Assembly: GCA_029844215.1 (NCBI GenBank)
Contig: CM056738.1
Location: forward strand, 69,742,093-69,806,092
Source: Przewalskia tangutica
Taxonomy: Eukaryota; Streptophyta; Magnoliopsida; Solanales; Solanaceae
DNA length: 64,000 bases
Direction of reading: 5' to 3'
Position 1 is the stretch's first letter; every line of letters begins with the position of its first letter. Both the position numbers and the translations under genes were made by a program. Below are positions 56,514 to 64,000 of the stretch, in pieces. The notes below the pieces were generated by a model, which saw only the letters and a program-made list of their open reading frames with translations, was not told the DNA's origin and did not search any database.

Positions 56514-57545
56514 TTATTAACGTAAATTAAAGTTAATTTTATTATTTATGACTCAAATAATTGGGACACCCCGCACATCGAAAACAAAGTTTTCATACAC
56601 GTGCACACGTTGTACCAAGGATCGTAAATTTCCTTAGTGAAAGATATTGGTACGTAAACAAAATGTTTGAGACATGAAATGATAGACAGTTGTTGACATA
56701 AATAAAGAAAGAAGTGTACGATGTGTAAAAGATGAAACGAAATAAAATCGCCGTGCCGAGCGCCGCGCCTAATCGCGATTAGCTATCGAGCTCGCCGCGC
56801 TTCCCTGGCAGTGAGGTCGACAGAAGCTGAAAAGTTTATGACTTTTGGGCTGGTTTGGGGCATTGATTCTACATTACTTGGCACACGAATTCAACCATTA
56901 TTTGGCTGAATGAAACCTCTCAATAAGTATCATTACATGGCTATTGATTGTCATTAATTGGCTAGATGAGAGGTCATCTTTCTCACACTATAAATTGAGG
57001 CCCTTGGCTCAATTAAAGAACACACTTGCAATCATAAATTTTTGAGTACTTCTTCCTCTCTAAGTTTTCTTTCACACACTCAAAAGGTTCTTCTTTTGGT
57101 AAACATTTGAGTTTTCTTTGCTCACTTGTTCATTGCAGTTTTATCTTGGGAGACAAGTTGTCAAGAACTGTAAAAGGATATATACGGGGCAATATTGTCT
57201 TAAGGACAGAGTGAATATACAATAAGGGATTAGCTCAAGGAGTACTAAAAAAGGTGTCAGAATCTTTTTGGAGGCCTTGGTGGTCTCATATTATTTTTAT
57301 TCACTCGACTCAGCAAACCTCTGGTTTTGTTCTTATTTTCATAGTGTAACCTTTTGTAATAGTTACTTACATTCTCGTTCATCCCATTGTTGTAATTGTT
57401 GTACTCACAAAATTTGCCCAGTTATTTCATTTTGATATCTCAACTAAGTCTTGTTCCTATTGAATTCTTGAACATATCTTCAAGTGGGTCTATTAAACAC
57501 AATTCGAATGGCATGGCATAAATGAGAGATTTTTTTAACCTTACG
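56514..57545 (+). repeat. LTR-like repeat with promoter-like core (possible solo LTR)
   Basis: It starts TGTTGGAAATTTATTAACG. A TATA-like CTATAAATTGAGG near 56989 is followed by a leader-like ACACACTTGCAATC. There is a GC-rich patch at 56755-56820. The layout resembles a copia LTR. No paired LTR or target duplication was found and the right boundary is uncertain. Confidence 0.4.
57405..57545 (+). repeat. Left arm of an inverted repeat flanking the hAT element
   Basis: The arm contains AAGTGGGTCTATTAAACACA and TTTCATTTTGATATC. Its reverse complement aligns, at roughly three quarters identity by eye, with 61018-61155. Confidence 0.7.
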
Positions 57546-58139
57546 CGTGAATGTAAAGCGCATCTTACGTGAAAAATGCTACCAATTGAAACATCCCACT
57601 TCATATATTTACACATATATTAAGCTCAACTCTTATGCATACTAATTCAAACTAGGGGTGGCCAACGGGGTTTGGTCCCGGATCAAGTGTAGGCGAGGTC
57701 TCCGTCCCGTCCCGATCTCGAGGTATCGGGAGGTCGTGGGTAGGGCCTGGTCGTGGAGGGCCGTGGGTGGCTTTTTTGCCCTTAAATTAAAAAAAAATAA
57801 CACACACACAATAAAATAGTTTAATAAAAACATCTCAAGGCTGTTTTTGTGCCTCTTATACTATTTAATAAAAGTGTGATTTTTTTTTGGTAATAGAATT
57901 TCAAAATTGCAACTTCGTGATATTGAAAGTTGCAAATAAATAACATAGTAAAATTACAATTAAAAGAATTACATTTTAAGAAACACGTTTTCTAGTTTCT
58001 TTATAATTTTTTGTGGTTCTTCAGTTGGAATTGATATTTGTTGGTCAAATTGATTGATGTCGCTTCCACCTCCGTCGGATAAGATTTCATTGTAGTTGTA
58101 GTCTTCTTCTTCGTTGATCTCCGGTTGACCTCACCTTCT

Positions 58140-58613
58140 CTGCTCCGCTCGTATCCAATCTCTGAATAATACTGCAATCTCCAAGATGTCTCCCGCTAAT
58201 GAGTGTATGTGCTCTTCTATTTGATATCTGCCGGCCGAAAAAGCGCTTTCAGACGCTGTTGATGACGCTTGAATGTTCAACACATCTCGGGTCATCTTAG
58301 ATAGTGTTGGAAATGTCTTCTCATTCTACCTCCAGTATTTTAGCAAGTCTTCATGTCCCTCTTCATTGATAATTGTTTCGTACGGTAGAACACCCTGCAA
58401 AACAAAAACATCAAACTCGCTAACTTGGTTAGAAATGTTACCACTAAACATTCTATGTCTTAGGCTTTCAATACTAGCCACAGAAATAACATGTCGTTTT
58501 TGAGGTTGTGTTGAAGAAGAAGAAGATGACATGGAAGCCGGTTGGTTGCTAGCACTTTCTTGTTGGTAATGCGTATATACTTTTTTACATTCATCTCGTA
58601 TGCTAGACAACAC
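58140..58613 (-). pseudogene. hAT transposase C-terminal dimerisation region
   Basis: One frame (58326-58613) ends with DLLKYWR. The next continues with ASSTASESAFSAGRYQIEEH and AGDILEIAVL near 58140-58290, the hallmark of the hAT C-terminal dimerisation domain. The interval 58614-59389 is too degraded to read continuously. Confidence 0.85.
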
Positions 58614-59389
58614 TTCTTCTCTAGTTTTTTTAATATATGGTGGGTCATTTGGATTTTTGGGAGATGGAGGTGGAAGTTTATCTATGCAATCATAAATAGT
58701 TTCAATAAGTGTTTTACAACCGTCTATTTTAATAGACGGATTTAATATAACACTAATAATATAAATTGGGGGAATAGGAATAAATTTTTTTCATTTTTAG
58801 AAACATTTTTTAATAGGAGCCTTATAAACTGATTTTTTTCATATATTCACCAAGTAATAAAAATATTAGAGCTAAAATAACATTGATGAAATAGTAGGAT
58901 AATAAATACCGAAAAATTCTTTAGTAGTTAGAAAAAAATTCTCTAAAAATGTAATAAGTTATAAAATTGAATCCCAGTCGGAATCTACAATCATATCAAT
59001 ACGATTTCGATTATGAGCGTTAAAAAATAAAGTTATGGGTCTTCTATACTCATAAGCAACACGTAGTTGCTCGTTTAAAGAATTTCACCTAGTGCATACT
59101 TCTTCGGAAATTTTTCTGTAAGGTAGTTGACAAACGTGACAAGTTTTTTTATATTCTTTTATTCGTTGTATTCTATTACTTTTAAAAATATAGTTTATAG
59201 CAAATTATATTTTTTCAAGAATGTCTGCAAAAAGTGATAGACCGTCCTTTACAACTAAGTTATAAATATGACATTCACATTTTATATGAAAATTATCTGA
59301 AAAAGATGGAGTTAAAACAGTTTTTAATAATTTTATAGCAAAAATATTAGAAGAAGCGTTATCTAATGTAATAGTCATGATTTTATCAG

Positions 59390-59758
59390 TTATGCCATAA
59401 TAGTCGAAAATTGAAAAAATATTATCTGAAATAAAATACCAGTTTGCCTACTATCTATATAACTATACGCTAAAATACATTTTTGCATAAACCATTTATA
59501 ATCTACCCAATGACATGTTACCGTTAAATAATCATGACCGTTAGTACTACAGCCTATATCAGATATGATATATACTTTTCCAGAAAAAAGATATAATAAA
59601 TAACGCAAATAATGTTGATATTCGTGTGCAAATTTAAAATCATCTCTCCTAATAGTTGATCTAGGAAAACCGTTAAAAGCAGGATTGTAGATTTCTCTTA
59701 TATAATGAATAAAATCAAGAGATGAAGGAAAGGGAAAAAGGCAAACCCTCCACTGCAA
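59390..59758 (-). pseudogene. hAT transposase central region
   Basis: The frame contains GFPRSTIRRD, then ISDIGCSTNGHDYLTVTCHW and VDYKWFMQKCILAYSYIDS, the conserved catalytic-core words of plant hAT transposases. The first Asp of the catalytic triad would lie in the ISD motif. A frame change separates it from the N-terminal part. Confidence 0.85.
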
Positions 59759-60095
59759 ATAATGCTTCCCTATATTTATTTTTATCGTATTTAGGGCTTA
59801 CAATTCCCCCCGTCATAGGGTCAATTTGACCCTGTACCTGGTCCGGGACAGTATATGAACCTCGTCCCGACTGAGAGGGCATTGGCCCACCCAACTTTTT
59901 AGCCAGGTATACCTTCCACCTAGCTGCGTGAAATCTTTCCAAATGCTTAGTTAAACCTCCCGTCCCGCTCTGACCTTTTCCCATTTTAAATTTATAAATA
60001 TTTTTACAAATTTGGCATCTAACTACTTGATTGTCTACGTCCCTATCAAAAAAGTCCATACATCTGATTTTAATTTTCGTTGTGGTGGGCCTCAT
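59715..60095 (-). pseudogene. hAT transposase N-terminus with BED zinc finger
   Basis: The open frame carries CQICKNIYKFKMGKG followed by GGLTKHLERFH, giving the CxxC...HxxxxH spacing of a BED zinc finger. A basic and proline/serine-rich linker follows. This domain binds transposon ends in hAT proteins. The frame is lost near 59760. Confidence 0.85.
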
Positions 60096-61017
60096 CTCAT
60101 GCTATAGGAAATAGAAGACGGTTCAATTTGAGGTGCACTGATGGGTGTGTCATCTAGATTAGTGGGTGTGTCATCTAGATTATCTTCTAAATTAAAATCT
60201 TGTTAAGTTCCAGAAAATAGCTCCTCATCTAAATCTAATGGTACTTCAGAAAATAATTCAGTATCAACAAAATCGTCCTATCTAGGAGGAATAGGATGAC
60301 TAGAAGAAGTATCACTGCCCTTGCTACCCCTACTAGAAGAAGCAATACATTTACCCTTACCAATCATACCTCTAAGTGCTTCCATTTTAATTATATAAAT
60401 AAATAATTACAGATAATGAAATTAAGTGTGCTAATTAAAATAAAGAAACAACAATAATTTAATGAAGGAACAAATGTACTAAAGGTCGACGTAACGTCGA
60501 CGTGCAATCGAGAGGTTGAAAATTGAAACTTTACTTGATGGATAATCCTCAAGCTAGTTGCCAACTTCACTCCCAAATGAATAAATAAAATTAAATATTT
60601 AGTAGATAATGTAGAGAGAATGAGAGATAGATTGAGAGATTATTAGAGATTGTAGGAAGATTTGTGAGAAAGATGAAGAGAAAATGAGGTATTTATAGTT
60701 GAAAAAAATTGAGTTAAAATGTAAATATAAAAACTTAGGGGTTAAAAATAAATATTAAGGAAGTAAGGAGGGTGAAATTTGGTCGTTGCACAACGGTCAA
60801 ATTGTGAAATAGTCATTGTGCAACGGTTGGCAAGGGGCGGGATCGGGGAAAATTCCAGATCCCGTACCGAAATTGATACCGAATACCAGTATTCGATCCT
60901 GATACCGGATCAGGTGGGGTTGGGGTCGGATAACCCCGGCCCGTTGGACAGCCATAATTCAAACCAAGAACCAAAGCAACTCATAGTAGCAGAACATACA
61001 TGAAGCAAGGATAAAAA

Positions 61018-61155
61018 ATGAAACTCAAGATTTATATCATATCAGTCGGATTGTGTTTAATAGACACACTTAAGAACGAGTTCAGAGGTTCAATAAGAAT
61101 AAGAATTAATTTACATGTCAAAATAGAAAAACCTAGCAAATTTAAGGATCCACAT
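61018..61155 (-). repeat. Right arm of the inverted repeat flanking the hAT element
   Basis: Reverse complement includes AAGTGTGTCTATTAAACACA and CTATTTTGACATG, matching 57405-57545. The hAT target site lies between the two arms. Confidence 0.7.
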
Positions 61156-61993
61156 ATGCATTAAGACTTATTTTTAACTTATCCAAACCAATGTCAGTGT
61201 TACTTTTCTTTTTTTTCATTTTATATATACTCCGTCTAAGAAAATAGCAATATATTGTTCGAGAATCCTCCATTTCTTTCGTAACTTTAACTGTTTCAAT
61301 TGACGTGGCATTTTTTTTAAGTGAGACCAGAAAGAGTATTATCATTTTAGAAATAATTTAATTATAAATTTTTATTTATCTTTAATGGAAATGATTTTTA
61401 AAATTTATTTATATTAAAAGAAAATCTTAAATTTCATGGCTAATCAAATATTAAAATTTAAGGAGTATTTGTCACTCCACCATAAACCTAAAAAATAAAA
61501 TAAAATGCAGTCTATTATATATTAATACTCTAATACCGTCCATTATATATTAATATAGTCCAGTCCATTATAATATAGTACAATCCAATATAAAAATATA
61601 CAGTCTAATGCAACGTACCAACGAGCCCCGAAAAGACTAGAATTTGCTTTCTTCATCACTCAGAATTGTTCGTTCTAATAGGATTATTTTCAGTTATTTA
61701 GCTTATGTTTTAAAATGTAATAAGAAAAGAATATAGCTTTTTTTAATCCTCTTCTATGAATATTTAAAAGAAAATAATTCCTTGATTATTTTCATTAATG
61801 AAGAGATATATATACATGATATACAATATCTAAATATGGAAAATAAATCTATCTTTTCCTAATACAAGACTAATACCTAGTCCTCAAAATATTAATATCA
61901 TAATTACACTTGTACAAAAATTCTACAAATATGGTAATTTGTGTCATTAATTTTCGGTTCATGGTATATTCAGTTTTGACCGTATATACCATT
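61156..61993. other. AT-rich intergenic DNA
   Basis: A partial TACTCCGTCTAAGAAAATAG word near 61229 hints at a decayed Stowaway-type end, with no matching partner found. Short CAGTCCATTATA-type repeats lie at about 61510-61610. No gene is seen. Confidence 0.4.
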
Positions 61994-62863
61994 CTATCGC
62001 ACCCCCGCAGTCATAGTGGGCGATTGTCGTGGGCTGAGACTGTCCCTAAAATCTTCAAATAGAACCATGGGAAGACCATTAGTAAAGATGTCAGCAATTT
62101 GGTACCTTGAAGGGACATGCAAGACACGTACTTGTACATAAGCTACATTTTCGTAAACAAAGTGAATATCCATCTCGATATGTTTAGTGCGCTGATGTTG
62201 GACCGAATTCTCAGAGAGATAGACTACACTAATATTATCACAGTAGACCAACGTAGCTTTCTGAATAGGAAAGTGAAGCTCTAACAAAATATTACACAGC
62301 AACCACGACTTAGACACCACATTGGCTACCCCTCGATACTCGACCTCCGTACTGGATCGCGATAAAGTAGCCTAGTATTTTGCCGACCAAGAGACCAAGT
62401 TATCACCAAGAAACATACAATAACCAGATATCGAACATCTGGTATCTAGACAACCACCCAATCAGTATATGTATAAGACACGAGAGTAAGACGATGAATG
62501 GATATAAATGCAATTCATAATCAAGTGTGCCCTGTATGTATCGTATAATGTGTTTGAGCGCATGCATGTGCTCAATTAGCGGATCATGCATAAATAAACA
62601 CATTTGTTGTACTGCATAAGTAATATTGGGTCTCGTGAAAGTAAGATACTGAATAGCCCCGCAAGACTACGATAGTGGGTGTAATCCTCATATGGTGTGC
62701 TAGAAGTAGCACTCAACTTCGATTTGGTATCAATCGGAGTAGAACAGGACTTACAAGATGACATGACAACTCTCTTATATGATAAAAATAGACCACCTGC
62801 ATGGCGAGTGACAATTATATCCAAAATTATATTCGATGTGGGACTCTTAACACTCTCCCGCAA
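61994..62863 (-). pseudogene. Copia RT/RNase H C-terminal fragment
   Basis: Minus-strand pieces read SCSTPIDTKSKLSATSSTPY and HYRSLAGLFS (62576-62863), LFMHDPLIEHMHALKHIIRY and QGTLDYELHLYPF (62403-62603), and RNase H with LVYCDNISVVYLSENSVQHQ, RTKHIEMDIHFVYENV and HVPSRYQIADIFTNGLP (61994-62320). It is a different copia lineage from the element at 16754-47813. No LTR is attached. Confidence 0.88.
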
Positions 62864-63472
62864 GCCCAGACCTCGTTAACTGGAGCTGAATAATATAATT
62901 TGGCGGCCCAACATCGACGAACAAAAAATTAGAATGGGTCTGGCTTTGATACCATGTAAAAAATGGATCTTAGGCCTAACTCAACCCCAAAAGCTAATTT
63001 GTAATGTGAGAATTGTCCAAGTCCATATAAGGAGTCTATGTTCTCATTCTATATCCGATGTGGGACTATTAACACTCTATCACACATCCAGATCTTGTTT
63101 GGAGCGTGAACAATATAATTTGGGGGCCCAACATTGGTAAACAAAGAATTTGAATGAGCCTAGCTCTGATACCATGTAAAAAATGGATCTTGGGTCTAAC
63201 TCAACCCCAAAAGCTAACTTGTAGGGTGATGATTGTCCAAGTTCATTTAAGGAGTCCATGTTCCCATTCCATATCCGATGTGAGACTTTTAACACTCCCT
63301 CGCACGTCCAGACCTTGTTAATTGTAGCGTGAACAATATAATTTGGGGCCCAACATCGGTGAACAAAGAATTGAAATGAGTCTGACTCTGATACCATGTA
63401 AAAATGAATCTTGGGCCTAACTCAACTCCAAAAGCTAGCTTGTAGGGTGAGGATTGTCCAAGTTCATATAAG
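62834..63472 (-). mobile_element. Tandem TRIM array (three internal units, four LTR copies)
   Basis: LTR copies of about 119 bp at 62955-63074 and 63177-63294 are complete; those at 62834-62852 and 63397-63472 are truncated. They are separated by three internal segments of exactly 102 bp (62853-62954, 63075-63176, 63295-63396). On minus each LTR begins TGTTAA.AGTC and ends TTTACA, followed by TGGTATCAGAG-type initiator-tRNA primer sites. No coding capacity is present, as expected for terminal-repeat retrotransposons in miniature. Confidence 0.85.
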
Positions 63473-64000
63473 TGTTAGGCGTATTTTGTATACGATTTTG
63501 AGTCATTTTTAGTTAGTATTTTTTCCATTTTCGTTTAAATAAGTGTCTTGTTATGGTCGTTTTCCTTTCTTTTGAGTCACAGCGGTGCAAAAAGGCAAAA
63601 TGGCGAAAAGGAGCGAAAAATGGGCATAAAAGGAGAGTCATGAGGCAAAAAGGACGGAAGTTGGCAATTCAGGACAAAAGACTGCAGCACCGTGGTGCCA
63701 TTCATACAGAACCGTGGTGCCATAATTAATGAGAGGCTGCAAGACTTTCGGCACCGCGGTGCCACTATGCAGAACCGCGGTGCCGAGTGAATTTTCAGAT
63801 CCGAAATAGAATTGGCCAAGGGCAGAAGGGTCCATAGGGCGCGAAATTTGCAACATACTTAAGCCCTAGGGATTAGTCTAGTTAGAGGGGTTGTTCATTC
63901 TATCACACAACACAACTCAGGGCAGATTTGAAGCTATAATTGGAGACTTTAGTTCACAGTATTTTTCTTTCTTTTCTTTGCAATTCAGTTTATGTTGGTA
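63473..64000 (+). repeat. Partial LTR of a second Athila-like family, cut by window end
   Basis: It begins TGTTAGGCGTATTTTGTATA and follows the layout of the 22003 LTR: TTTTGAGTCA words, TTTTCCTTTCTTTTGAGTCA, then a GC-rich block (63680-63790) with GCACCGTGGTGCC and GGCACCGCGGTGCC palindromes. It truncates the TRIM array. Its end and any internal region lie outside the window. Confidence 0.75.

Larger units (their letters stand above)
57653..60956 (-). mobile_element. Degenerate hAT DNA transposon with perfect 8-bp target duplication
   Basis: ATTCAAAC occurs at 57645-57652 and 60957-60964. The ends form an imperfect 17-bp inverted repeat: TAGGGGTGGCCAACGGG on the left and TATGGCTGTCCAACGGG as the reverse complement of the right. 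The minus strand encodes a BED zinc finger, a hAT transposase core and the C-terminal dimerisation region, in broken frames. Size 3304 bp. Subterminal GC-rich words flank both ends. Confidence 0.93.

Overview
The window is plant nuclear DNA. Genes are split by GT-AG introns, intergenic DNA is AT-rich, and most of the sequence is transposable elements. The SINE, RTE-LINE and LTR families resemble those of Solanaceae, so a nightshade-family genome is the best guess (inference, no search run). Only two host genes are confidently recognised.

Region 1 (1-16.7 kb, + strand) is a TERC gene. It encodes the chloroplast thylakoid TerC-family membrane protein, and 12 exons are visible from about 480 to the stop at 15834. 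The first exon(s), which should carry the transit peptide, lie upstream. The exon phases join without a break, although the intron at 2672-11695 has swollen to 9 kb. That intron holds an RTE LINE with a 12-bp target duplication and three L1-type LINE pieces. The next intron holds another RTE copy with a Stowaway-like MITE inside it, and a later intron holds a tRNA-derived SINE with an 11-bp duplication.

Region 2 (16754-47813) is one nested stack of LTR retrotransposons. The outermost is a degenerate Ty1/copia element (target duplication CTTTC). Inside its reverse transcriptase sits an Athila-like Ty3/gypsy element, 22003-43778 (CTTTA), which keeps gag, protease and an env-position ORF but has no reverse transcriptase or integrase. 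Its gag is split by a 3.55-kb solo LTR. Its right LTR is split by a Tekay/Del-like chromovirus on the minus strand, 33693-43235 (ATATG). A 105-bp RTE tail also sits in the copia reverse transcriptase.

Region 3 (about 48.6-56.5 kb, minus strand) is an intact five-exon gene for a PBL7-like receptor-like cytoplasmic kinase (RLCK-VII) of 371 residues, with N-myristoylation and palmitoylation signals and all catalytic motifs. Its introns hold an L1 fragment, a nearly perfect 303-bp tandem duplication, two SINEs (one with a triplicated head) and an AT-rich minisatellite next to the start exon.

Region 4 (56.5-64 kb) has no host gene. It holds an LTR-like repeat, a degenerate hAT transposon (57653-60956) with a perfect 8-bp target duplication and lying between the arms of an older inverted repeat, a minus-strand copia fragment, a tandem TRIM array, and the start of a second Athila-like LTR running off the window.

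Together the window shows two housekeeping or signalling genes whose exons stay intact while introns and intergenic space absorb layered insertions. I found no operon, CRISPR array, toxin gene, viral genome or clearly new gene system. The most unusual items are the pol-less Athila element, the GC palindromes in Athila-type LTRs, the ATGTTG/CAACAT motif spread through the copia element, and the indel-rich GC tracts that may be consensus errors.
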